A DNA stretch of 64,000 bases from Amphiura filiformis (Eukaryota; Echinodermata; Ophiuroidea; Amphilepidida; Amphiuridae): the NCBI RefSeq assembly GCF_039555335.1, contig NC_092642.1, positions 34,632,181 through 34,696,180 of the forward strand, in the 5' to 3' direction. The notes under the pieces were generated by a model. It worked only from the letters and a program-made list of their open reading frames with translations, was not told where the DNA came from and did no database searches. The position numbers and the translations under genes were made by a program. Below, in pieces: positions 1 to 11,900 of the stretch (position 1 is the first letter of the stretch; every line of letters starts with the position of its first letter).

Positions 1-384
1 TACTCACATAAAAAATATTACAGCACATATGATAAAAAAATATACATTATAAATACGTATACAAGATGTGGTCAATTGCATGAAATACCAGATATAGCAA
101 CGAAATATATGGATTATGGAGTAAACACCAGGCGAGTACCAAGGATAGCCCAAAAAGCCTCAATAAAATTGAGGCTTATTTCCATTGGGGTCCTTAAAGA
201 AAAAAAGAAATGGGGAAACAAGCAGATCAGGCAACAGAACCAAATAAATAAATAAATAAATAACTCCCGAACCCAAAATATTGCACAAAATAAATAAATA
301 ACACCCAAATCCCATATTGCACATAAAATTACGACCAAAAAGAAAAAGATCAAACTCCATCAATACCTAATGAAAGAACTTTGC

Positions 385-2439
385 TCAGTTCTTATGGCTT
401 GATCCATCAGATGTTTTTGACGGTTTTTTAAATTGGGTCAAATTGGTGATCTGTTTGATGGAATTTGGTAATGAATTCCAATGTTTGATGCCACTATAAA
501 AAAAGGTGTGACTAACATTACCGTGGTTTCTAGGAACAACAAAATTGTATGAGCTATCCCTGGTACCGTAGTTATGCAAAGATTTTGTACGAGTAAAATT
601 GGCACTTAGATAGACCGGGGCTTTTTCATGGAAGATTTTAAAAACTTGATTCAGTTTCAACTGAATCACCCTATCATGAACAGACAACAAACCAATTTTG
701 TTCCGCTCTGCCTGACCAATGTGTGCACGAGGTCCCAAATCCAAAATGAACCGCACAACTTTATTTTGCATGGTTTGCAGCCTGTTCTTAAAATGTTGTG
801 AGAGAGAGGAATACCATGAAGAGCATGTATAATCATAATAACACATAATAAGGGCATTGCAAAGTATCTTACGAGTGGTTAAGTTTAAATTACCAGCTTG
901 TCTATACAAGAACCTCAACCGTGCGCTAGCCTTTTTAATAATATCTTGGGCAATTGACTCCCCATTCAGTGTTTCATCAAGGGTCACCCCAAAAGATTTT
1001 GCAACCTTGGAGGATGTTATTTTCTGACCACCACAAGAAACAGAAAATGAATTAACTTTCCGAGTCTTTTTTTGTACCAAATAGCATGCACTCAGTCTTT
1101 CCAAGGTGTAAAGAAAGTTTATTGTCTATAAGCCACTGTCTACATGAGTCAAGCTCTTTACCAAGTCTCTCTGCAATGTGCCCCGGATTTTTATCAGACA
1201 CTAAAAGAGCGCTGTCATCAGCGTAGAGCAGAAGCTTGCAGTCGACACTGCTGGCCATGTCATTCACATAGCAAAGAAACAAAAGGGGACCAAGAATGCT
1301 GCCTTGCGGCACACCGCACGAGACACCAAGGGGATTAGAGTCAACATCGTTTACATTGACAATCTGCTTCCTGTCACTTAGGTACGATGAAAACCAGTCA
1401 ACAGAAGATACACCCATGGCTCTAAGTTTTTGGCAGAGAATGACATGGTCAACAGTGTCGAATGCCTTCTGTAGATCAATTAAGACTAAACCGTGTAATT
1501 ACCTATGGACATTTGACTCCTGATATAGTCGTTGAGGTGAATTAAGCAGGTATCAGTAGAAAATGAACTCCGAAACCCAGATTGGTACCCATACAAAATA
1601 TTATTTTCTCTCAAATAGGTCTCCAGCTGAGAATACACAGCTTTTTCCAATAATTTTGATGTAACACATAAAATGCTCACTGGCCTATAGTTTCCAACCT
1701 CAGAGCGACTATTTTTTTTGTACAAGGGTCTTACACGAGCAAGCTTAAATTCAGTTGGTACAGTGCTAGTAGCTATTGACACATTAATTATATGGGTCAA
1801 CTGACTTTTTAATAATGCTGCCCCATCTCTCAGAAATTTGGCAGGAACTCCATCAAGGCCAGTGCTTTTGTTGGGATTAAGAGAGCGAAGCTCTTTCAAG
1901 ATAAAATCACTTGACACAGGGCATAATTTAAAGGCATTAGGTGACACGCCCAGTTTTTTGTAATGGCTCGAAAAAATTGTGGAGTTCACGCTGAACTTTC
2001 CGAGAGAGGCAGGCAATTTGTTGACTAATGTGCTAGCAACAGTAGTATAGAACTGGTTGATATGATTGGCAACTGTGCTAGGATCAAAACAAAGGTCACC
2101 ATCAATTTTAAGAATAACACGAGATTGATCCTTGCTTTTATTACTGTAACCCAGGGTTTTCAATTGCTCCCAGAGTTTTTGGGATTGAATCTAAATTCTT
2201 CAATTTTATCCCTAAAGAAACTACTCTTGGCCTTTTTCACATCCCTTTGAATTTTATTTCTTAATCTGGAATACTCAGAATACAATTCAGGCTTTTGTTC
2301 TTTCTTGAACCTGTATAAAAGATTATCTCTCAATTTAATTGCTTCTAAGATTTCACTAGTCATCCAAGGTTCAGTGTGATTTTTGAGTCTGATTTCTTTG
2401 ACAGGAGCCAAGGTTTCAATAATATTTGATAAAACTGTT
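385..2439 (-). pseudogene. LINE 1 ORF, 3' part: reverse transcriptase and C-terminal domain
   Basis: Segments in successive frames give a typical LINE reverse transcriptase: PWMTSEI, the FKLARVRPLYKK and NYRPVSILCV blocks, GYQSGFR, CGVPQGSILGPLLFL and the catalytic YADDSALL near 1220-1240. The C-terminal region ends with YGTRDSSYNFVVPR and HWNSLPNSIK. Frame changes occur near 2170, 1490 and 1085. The catalytic YADD survives, but the breaks prevent a functional product. No other gene is needed to explain this interval. Confidence 0.85.
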
Positions 2440-3650
2440 TTAAAAACACACCATGATCTATTGACATCAGTACAAAAACCCCAGACCAGTCTGCCAGTGA
2501 AATGGCAGTTAACAAAGCATCAACGGTGTAATTTTTCTTTGATCGTATCTTGACAATGTTGTGATGTTTCATCTGGCCTTTGACAACTTTCCGAGTACAA
2601 AAAATCAACAAATGATCACTCATGCCAATATTGATAGTCCCTGACTGGCATATTTTGTTGCTGTTATTACAAATGATGTGATCAATAGCACTAGAACTAG
2701 TTGAGGTGATCCTGGTTGGTTCATTTATGAAATTTTTGAGGTGAAACAATCCCAACATATCAAGCTACTTTTTCAACAGACCATATGATTTAGGTGCTAA
2801 TGTGTTAATGTTGAAGTCGCCGAGGACCATTACCTCACAATCAGATCTAATTTTAGAAATAATAAGCTCTAATCGATCAAGGAACCCACTGTCCTTGGGA
2901 GGGCGATAACAAACCCCAACAACAATTGGTTTTGTTTTTGGCAAAAGTAATTCAATCCACAGGGCTTCAACATTTGCATCAAGCAGATCTGATCTGCAAT
3001 TAAAAGCCAAATTGTTCTTAATGTACATACACACACCTCCACCCTCTCTGTTCCGATCAGCTCTGATCACAGTATACCCATTGATGTTTATTTCAGAGTC
3101 AGTGACAGAACTGTCGAGCCATGTTTCTGATATTGCTATTACAGACGCGGAAGAGTTATTGGCAAGAATTTTGAGCTCAGATATTTTTGATGTGAGCGAC
3201 CTAATATTGATATGGATGAAATGGAGTCCCTTTTGTTTGAAACAGTCAAAAAAGGAGCTAAATTGTTCGTCGGAAGGATTGAAGTTAGACGATTTAGAGT
3301 TATTGGTACCGCTAATATCTTGGTCTTCTTCAATGTTGGCAAACGGGAGCTCATCAAAGCAACAAATATTGCACAAGTAACTCAGCTCTGCGTTTTCCGC
3401 AACAATGATGTCGTACTCTGCACCGGTTAGTATTTGAGTGCATCTGCTATGTACCCATCTATCACAATTATCACATGTAATGGCTCTACTTCTGCTAACG
3501 ACGCCTTTACTGCAGTGGACACATGGGTGTTTAGGTTTCCTTGCAGTAGTACTAGGGCCTGGGTTAGATGCAATATCTCCAGCCAGGATCATGAGAAGTG
3601 CTAGTCTTACATGTGAGCTTCTGTCGAGTTTACGAAGAATTCTGGATTGA
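2440..3650 (-). pseudogene. LINE 1 ORF, 5' part: 2A-like peptide, PHD-like zinc finger, endonuclease
   Basis: Reading downward from 3650, a short leader with a hydrophobic run (LALLMILA) leads into GDIASNPGP at about 3555-3581, which matches the 2A ribosome-skipping motif except that the usual Glu is Ala. A PHD-like Cys/His cluster follows (CVHC, CDNC, WVHSRC, CNIC). Next is an AP-endonuclease-like domain: HINIRSL, ISETWLD, YTVIRADRNREGGGV, VCYRPP, LGDFN and, after the break, SAIDHI and SDH. An in-frame TAG sits at 2762-2764 and the frame shifts near 2440, so the ORF is not translatable as one piece. The first ATG shown is at 3590-3592, but the frame stays open upstream into the leader. Confidence 0.8.
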
Positions 3651-4129
3651 TTGGGGAGTAATGGGATGCCATGTTCAAAAAGGCACTCGAAACTGGCACA
3701 TTGTTGATGTTGTGCTCAGATTATCAGTCAGTGAGATAGGGGGCGCCCAGTGTTCACTTTCATTTGGGAGACCATAGTTCATGATGAAATTGAAGCTTGG
3801 TTGATTTACGCTCGAGTTCTGGATATTATTGCACATGAAATTAAGAGAAGGTACACCCAGTTCGATGATACCATGTAACGTAGCATATTGACCATATTGA
3901 CCAAACCGGCTATCAAAAAGTTCAGTTCACACAAACCACTATAAAACAGGTGTTGGCACTGATTTCAAAAGTTAATATTATTCACAGAGTTAAAAACGGT
4001 TTAAAAGTCCAGTATAAAATCAGCCAAAATGTTGTCAGCATCGGCCTAGGGTTATATAGTTGATGGAGCCATAGTTCAGTATTTATTGCACATGAAGCAA
4101 TGATAAAGTTGATGTAAGCTTAACCTAAA
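3651..4129. other. No gene seen; probable LINE 1 5' UTR and flank
   Basis: No coding signal on either strand. Two similar phrases, 'ccatagttca' followed by 'attgcacatgaa', recur at about 3770-3840 and 4070-4095, so part may be repeated LINE 5' UTR. Confidence 0.4.
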
Positions 4130-4500
4130 ACTTGTGTGACAGTGGTACCAAAGGTGCCAAATTCTGCTACCTTGTTTGTGTACAAACCTGGACCCAAAAG
4201 TTGTCATCGAAGTCAGGCAAATGTAGCAAGAAAACTGGTTCTCTAGCATTTCCAATGGATACACACTCTTATATAATAGTAATTGCACATCCCATATACA
4301 GATTATTTTGCAGTTATGGTGTGCTGCCTCAGCTGTGGAGACTCCTATGTAGGTGAAACTAAACAATCCCTATGAGCCTGTTTAAACCAATACAGGCACC
4401 CAAGTTCCAACAAAACTCAAAACTCCGCTGTGTATAACCACTGTAATAAGAACACTGAACACTTCTTCAATCCTGAAAGAGAGGTGATTTGAAAGATGAG
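4130..4500 (+). pseudogene. Penelope-like element remnant, GIY-YIG endonuclease part
   Basis: Near 4325-4480 a frame-broken reading contains CGDSYVGETKQSL followed by a His-containing stretch with NHCNKN and EHFF. This is the arrangement at the C-terminus of Penelope-like retroelements (Cys pair, YVGET, then a 'xHC' helix). Several stops and indels are present. The identification rests on short motifs; another GIY-YIG protein fragment cannot be excluded. Confidence 0.5.
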
Positions 4501-4604
4501 ACAGAAAATCCATAATGGGAGAGAGTGGGCTGGGAGGTATAAGAAAGGGGGACTCCATTTGTCACACACATGGCATTGTGAGACATTCCTCACCATCTGA
4601 TGTC

Positions 4605-5275
4605 ACACCATCATCAAAGCCAGGGACAGTGTATGAAGGGACTAGAAACGGCTTCCACCCATTGTACCATGCGAGTTGCTGATTTACAAATTATCGTCGG
4701 TTGAGCAAGCATGTATATTGTATAATGCATTGATCGATAGACGAATCCAAGCACAGTTACCACACAGCACGTGGCTTGCCTTGCATATTGCGAAATGAGT
4801 CTACAGTTTTCCTATACTGATAAGACTCTACAAATGCCAACATAAATCATCAAAGAACATTATTTTAAGAATTATTTCAGTAGCGAAATCAGTAGGAATG
4901 GAAAGCGTACGGTGTACACATCCTAGAAAAGTTTTAATGTGTTTGTTCTGGCATTCTGTATATCCACAGAATGATCACATTTTTTCTCCAAAATCCTATG
5001 TAAATGATTTTCAATGCTACACAGAAATTATGTTCTACAAAGGATAGACATTTTACACAATTTGACATAACTTTAGAAAATATTGGAATATTTTGATGGT
5101 TTTTTGGTATCTTGTAGGGCAACATGAGTAAATAATAAGAAATCAAACATCGTGCCATCAGCGCAACTCGCATGTAATCGAGGGTCGTAAACTCGTAAAA
5201 GATAATCTCATATCAATAGCTATCAATAATCCGTTTCCAGTCCCTTCATACATGGTCCCTGATCAAAGCAAAGCA
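4605..5275. repeat. Inverted-repeat (MITE-like) element, ~670 bp
   Basis: The left end (about 4613-4652) contains 'gtatgaagggactagaaacgg'-like sequence and the right end (about 5225-5270) its near reverse complement. An inner pair 'catgcgagttgc' (4670) and 'gcaactcgcatg' (5161) continues the symmetry. No coding sequence inside. Ends are approximate. Confidence 0.55.
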
Positions 5276-5800
5276 AAGTGAGTTGCAAATTTTAGTTCCA
5301 GTAAAAGATTTAATTTACAAAATAATTTTTTTGTAAATTACTGACGAATAATCTACCCAAAGGGTAATATAATTATTCATGTGACAGATGGGTTGATTCC
5401 CTTCACCTAAAAGCCAAGATCTATTTCACAAATGAATAGAAATATTCATCTCACAGTTATCATCAAAGTTACTGATAATATCTTTAGCTAAATTATTGCA
5501 TATTGGGGATTTTGAATTTTTTACATGTTACATCAAGAACTAAATTTTGAAAGCTACACCAATGGAAAAGAAAAATTATCAAAGGAACAAATTTGCAAAA
5601 AAAAAGAGGAAACAATGTGCTGCAAAATCGGCACCTTTCCATTAAAATGTACAGGATGTCCACCCACTGTCATGACATTAGTGAAGGTCACTTCCTGTTT
5701 AGATGCTGTAATGTCAGCACCCATGTGACAGTGTATTTTTAATCAAGTATTCTTAAATCACCTAAGCTAACTGTTTAAAATTACCATTATTTTCCTACAG
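5276..5800. other. Intronic sequence upstream of the first recognised TRPC exon
   Basis: AT-rich, no convincing exon or repeat. The polypyrimidine tract and CAG acceptor of the next exon end at 5800. Confidence 0.4.
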
Positions 5801-5996
5801 CTTTGCATCTTCCTTAGAAACACTATTCTGGATTCTTCTTGGTTTTATGAGTAAAAATGACACGCTGCTTGATACGGACCATACCATCATTAAATTCACT
5901 GGCATAATGCTGTATGCATTCTATCTGGTATTGGGTGTCATTGTTTTACTCAATGTACTGATCGCTATGATGGGAACAACCTATACCACTGTTGAG
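5801..5996 (+). CDS. TRPC exon: pore helix and S6
   Basis: Acceptor tttcctacag before 5801 and donor GAG|GTATGT after 5996. Enters with the third base of a codon and leaves in phase 0. Encodes [15 protein letters not shown] (pore region with LFW), an acidic loop, then a hydrophobic S6 ending [13 protein letters not shown], where TRPCs normally have LLNMLIAMM-NNSY. Confidence 0.9.
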
Positions 5997-8900
5997 GTAT
6001 GTCTATATAAAATCGTAAAATCACAATAAGGCCAAGAAAAATAATTGTTTGCTTGCCCTCCAGTGGGATTTTTGGGGTGGGTCGGTCGGTCTGAATTTTT
6101 TTTTTTTAATGCCTCTCTACTGTATAGTGTATTGGCCTGTATGCAATGAACATTGGTCATGTAGAAAGATACATCAATACTTCACTTCAGACCTTCAATA
6201 TGAAAGATACACCACCGAAATTTATTCAATTAGAATGACAGCATACTTAGGGATGCACCATTAGATTCTCAGGGGGGGCATGGGAGTTTGGGTCAGGCAG
6301 AATTTTTTTTTTCGCCGCCTTTGGCGGCAAAGTATTTATTTTTCAATTTTAATGTATACCTTTATACAAAGTTGGGTGGGGGAATTTTTTTTTTACTCAT
6401 CAGTGAGGCAAATTTTTTTTTTCGTCTCACTAGTGGGTAAGTTTTTTTTTCAAAAACTCCCATGCCCTCTGAAATCTAATGGTGCGCCCTTACATGCATA
6501 AGACGCCAAGTTTATTGGAAACATCATGGTTATTATATAGGCCTAAATGTTATAATGAGTTTACAGTAATGAATGTTGTTGGCCAAATTTAGCTTTGAAA
6601 TAAAATTAAAGTTAGATCCAGAAAAGTTGTAAAAACCATTAAAATTATAAACTAAAAACTAAAAAAAAATTTTTTTTAAAGGGCCAACCCTGATTTTGGC
6701 CATTTTTTTTTTCAATTTTGGGTCGGTTGGTGGAGGGCAAGCAAACAATTTTTTTTTGGCCTAATAATCTTCAACAACTGGAGTGAATATTTCAAATGGA
6801 CGTTACCGTATTTGTTCCATTAACCGCCCATGCCCTATAAGCACCCACCCAGCAACTTTTACTACATGTGATCCCCTATTATTATGTGCAGGAATAATAA
6901 ATAATAATAAATAAGCATTTATAATGCGCCATTTATCTAGAAAATTAAATCTAATCCAAGGCGCAGAAAACAAGATACACTACAAGTAAACATGAAAACA
7001 GAGTTTACAAAAAAGTATAGCTGATTAAAACAAATCAGCTATCCAAATTGTTAGCTCAATACAATTTCATACAAAATACATGTACAATCAACATGAAACC
7101 AAAGAATCCATAAATACATGTAAAACGAAAATACAGAGCAGTATAAAAGCATGATAAATCAAACACTGACATTATACGCAGCATTGAATAAGAAAGTCTT
7201 GAGTCCAGATTTGAACTGATCAACAGAAATTGATTGTCTCAGATTATAGGGAAGCGAGTTCCAAAGTTTTGGTGCAACAGTAGAAAAAGCATGGTCTCCC
7301 AGAGAATAATTAGATCGGGAATTTTTAATAGACATTTGTCTGACGATCTGAGAGTGCATACAGGTGTGTATGGAACAAGAAGGTCCGTGATGTAAGAAGG
7401 TGCAATGTTGTTTAATCCTTTCCATGTGAGAAGAAGAGTTTTAAATACAATTCTTTCACGCACGGGAAGCCAGTGCAGATTCATAAGAATGGGTGTGATG
7501 TGGTCATATTTGTGAGTGTTTGTCAAAACGCGTGCGGCAGAGTTCTGTACAAGTTGAAGTTTCCTAAGCTGTTGTTCAGTAATTCCATTTAGTAGAACAT
7601 TTCCATTGTCTAAGCGCGAGGTAATGAAGGTGTGAAGAAGTATTTCGGCAGTATCCTTTGACAGAAGTTTCCTAATACTACGTAGGTTGCGGATTTGAAA
7701 ATAAGCAGATTGACACACTTTTTTAATATGATTATCCATTGACAGTGTAGAATCAAAACACACGCCTAAATTTCGCACACTGGTTGAAGCAGATATAGTT
7801 GAGGATCCGATTTGAATACTGTTACGATGAATCTTACTTTGAGAGTTTTTGGAAGATACTATGAGCAATTCAGTTTTGTCATCATTAAGTTTTAGTTTAT
7901 TTTTGTCATCCATGATCGTATATCAGAAATACAGTTTTCAATACGCTGACGAGCTAAGTCTTCATCTTTGGGTTTGTTTACATCAAAAGAAAGGTAAAGC
8001 TGCATATCATCTGCATAAGTATGAACATTCAAGTTATGATGACGAGCAATTTCAATAACAGGTGATGCGTATATAGTGAAAAATATGGGGCCTAACACAG
8101 AGCCTTGTGGTACTCCAAATGGTAGGTCTACCGCAGATGATAGAGTATTTCCAATGCTGACGGATTGATTTCTGCATGACAAATATGACAAAACCCATTT
8201 AAGGGTGGGCCGTTGACACCCAAGGATTCAAGACGCGAAAAGAAGAATATTGTGATCAATAGTGTCAAAGGTCGCAGATAAATCCAGAAGAACTAAGAAC
8301 ACAGCATGTTTTTTATCAAGTTCACATAAGATATGATTTTGGACCTTCAAAATTGCTGTTTCGGTTCCGTGAAATTTTTTGTACGCGGACTGGTACTTTT
8401 CCAGAAGGTTGTGCGTTTCAAAGTGATTGTTCAGATGAGATGCTACAATTTTTTCAATAGTTTTTGACACAAAAGTTAAATTTGATACAGGTCGATAATT
8501 TCTGAGATTTTCAGAATCAAGAGTTGCCTTCTTTAGCAATGGCTTAACAACAGCACTTTTAAATTGCATAGGAAAAGTAGCTGTTTCAAGAGATAAATTT
8601 ACAATATTTGTGATGGTTGGGAGGAGAAGGTCAATGTGGTCCTTGAGAATCAAGTAGGAATTGGATCCAATTGGCAATGCTTAGATGGAGAAGACATGAC
8701 TAATTTTAGAACTTCTTCCTCAGAGGCCGGCAAAAAGGTGTTCAACTCTGGCACAGTAGAATTACATATAGATGGCGGAGTAAGTCCAGGAGTTGGAGAA
8801 AAGTCATTATGCGTGAAAGATGCACGGATGTTGGTGATTTTTGAAATGAAGTATTTGTTGAAGGTATTTGCCAATGCTTGATTAGAAGAATGAGATGGTA

Positions 8901-11900
8901 GCTTGGGTTTACCCTTTTGATGGAGTAGTGATTCGACAATATTATAAAGTTCCTTATAGTGTTTTCACAGTTTACTATCTGATCCCTGTAGTATGACGAT
9001 TTTGCTTTATTAATCAATGTGTTTACAAGGAGACGCTGAGCCTTGAAAAGATCACGGTCGATTTGCAACTTTGATTTCCGCCATCGCCTCTCTAGTCGTT
9101 TTCTTTTTCTTTTTCGCCAGCAATTTCATCGTTATACCATGGGTTGCGAGGTCTTAATGTGACAGTTCTTGATTTCAGAGGTGCATGTTTTTCCAATATG
9201 GTACATAAAATCTCATTGTATTGATTTATAAGTCCAGATAGATCAGTCTTGGGGTTTGTGATAAGCTCAGAGTTTCTTATATCACAATCAAAATCCACAT
9301 GGTTTATCATTTTCAACTTATGATATGTAGTCTGATTTTTGGCGATCCCGGCTTGTTCAAGTTTAATTTACAATGAACGGCAAAATGGTCTGAAAAGAGG
9401 GTACCTACACCAACTGATTGAATGAGATCATCAGTTGAACGAGTTACAGCCAAATCCAAAGTGTGGCTACCACGTGAGTTGGTTCTTTCACAAATTGGGT
9501 AAAGTTATATGTATCCAGTAAATCCTGAAACTTGATGGTATCTGGGTCATTGGGTATATCTATATGAAAATTGAAATCCCCAACAATCAGAAGCTTACAC
9601 GGAGCAGATATTAAAGGAACCAACCATCAAACATGGAACCATCTATATACAATTAAAATCAATATTTTGGGACATTGTTTACGTTTGCAATCATGTAAAC
9701 AATGTCAAATAAAAGCGCCCACCCAAAATGATGTTGCTAAATGATGTTGGAATTGTCTGTTCTATTTGAAATCCATTCTTACAGACTAATACAGACTATT
9801 TATCGTGCTTTGTATGCTGTAAATCCTCGCATATTCATGAAGACCGATCATTTGAGTTTAACAATCACGCCAGCATTGTGTGACTTTGTTTATACACAAT
9901 AGAATCTATTGTGTATACACAATAGAGAATTGTGTGTCTTTGTGTTTAAAGACCTTAAAAATATGTGGTATGTTCGTAGCAGTTTCATCTGTTGCACTTC
10001 GTGGAATGATCGGCCCTCATTATCGGACGATGCTGAGAATTTGACTGTTTGGGGTTCATCTGTATCTCTTTTAGTCCATGCCCACTCCAGTCTGCAGAAG
10101 ACTAGCTTAATCTTAGTGTGGATTTCAAATGGAATAACTCAACATGATTTTACTTAAAATTTTACCCTGATTTCAATCTGCAATTTTTTCAGGAAAATGC
10201 GGACATGGAGTGGAAATTTTCCCGTTCCAAGCTATGGACATCCTATTTGATGTTAGGTTCTGCATTGCCACCACCATTTAACTTGATCCTATCACTCAAG
10301 ACATTAAAGAGAATTATATATAATGCTTGCTGTCACAAATTGGCTGAAGAGGAGTATAAAAAGAGCTGTGATGAGAAGGTAAGAGATGTTGTTGACCATT
10401 TCAACCAAATTGTTTTATACAAGTTTACGTATTTTGAGCTTTTTTTTAATATTGGCGTTTGGAGCATTTTGGTAGTTGCAAAAGGGTGGGTGTTATTAAA
10501 GCCCCATGCAATGATTCCAGCGAAAGTATAAAGAAGTTAAAATTTTGTATACTAAGTAAATCCTTAAAAAGTGAAGGATATAGGCCTATAAGTTGTTAAA
10601 TTTGTCATTAGGTATTTCTGAAATGGAAAATTTTGGCAAAAAACAAGGAAACAGCATTATTGACAAAGTTGAAGCCCCATTGAAATACATGCAGCTAATT
10701 TATATACTGTCAGTATATAAATGACAGATTCATGCAAAATGTGTTATTAATTTAATTGTCTTTTATACATGGCTTTTGGCTGAACCACTAGCAATGATGT
10801 TAGCAAATCTATGAAAATGACAAATCTACCAAAATCTGAATTTGGATGGTTTTTACGATCATCAGGATGAGCCTTTAGTTTAATTTATTCTTGTACTTCA
10901 AAAAGAAAGAAAAAAGAAGTAAAAAAGGTAGTATTTACAAGAATGTGGTTGAATAAGAAAACATTTAGATCGGCAGGTTTTAAAAAGCCCCGGGGAAAAA
11001 AGCACTGTAATATTGGAGCAGTGGTGTGTGCAATTACTACAGCAAGCATTCAGACTCTAGCCAACATACTATAAACCTAGCATACAATTAACCTTATGTG
11101 TCATCTGATTGTCTCATTATGCAATACAGTCATCCTACGTGCTGAATATAGTTATATATACGAGAAAAGCAATTATTTGATGCCTTTTCTGTTGAATTAT
11201 GCAGTTACTTCATGGAATACAGGTTGAATATTATAGGTAATGGTTCTATCAGTTGTTTTATGTAATGGATGCACATTTGGGTTGTATTGGTTTAGTTGAG
11301 TTTTTTCAGATCCATTACTGACGAGGGACTAGGAGAGTTGGAAATTGAGTCTGCAGATTATGCAGTCATATGAGCATATGTTTGTGTGTGTGTGAGGGGG
11401 TGATCATGCATTTGTAATTTTGGGTCCTAAAAGGGGGGATCAAAAAAATTTGAGGGTAAAAGTATAGGGTAAAATGTACGACAAGCGAGGCATGTACATT
11501 CCAAAAATTGTGCGCACTCCATGAATGATAAGAATTTGATTGGGTAGGCCTACTCTCAAGCTTCAAATCAACAAAATGTGTGCACTTTACAATTTAGCTA
11601 ATGAGTTAATAACATTTTTGGGTTTTTTTTTAGGACATGAAAGGGGGATAAAAAAATTTTAGATCATAAAAAAGGGGAGATAAAAAATTCACTTTTTAGG
11701 GGATCTACAAAATTAATTTTAATGTTGGAGATTCCAAATTCCCTCCACCATAGTATTTACTGAACACTCCCTTAATTAACTTTTTATTATTATCATTTTG
11801 CTGGAGCTTTAAAATCAAAAGTTATACTTGAAAATTGAAAAAGAAAAATATGGAGAACAACATCAAAAAGCGATGCGGACCCGATGGGAATCGGAAATTA

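Larger units (their letters stand above)
237..3650 (-). mobile_element. CR1/L2-type non-LTR retrotransposon (LINE 1), degraded
   Basis: On the minus strand this reads PHD-like finger, AP-endonuclease, reverse transcriptase, C-terminal LINE domain, then a 3' tail of TTTA-type repeats (plus-strand aaat repeats at 239-265 and 288-302). The order is that of CR1/L2-clade LINEs. It is nearly full length but dead: I count one in-frame stop and about four frameshifts in the single long ORF. The 5' limit is uncertain and UTR may extend past 3650. The clade call is by motif only. Confidence 0.85.

Noticed and set aside
1144-1523. Plus-strand open frames across LINE 1
   Set aside because: They are antisense to the reverse transcriptase, whose motifs on the minus strand explain the region.
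3012-3430. Plus-strand open frames opposite the endonuclease
   Set aside because: Shadows of the LINE ORF, with no family motif.
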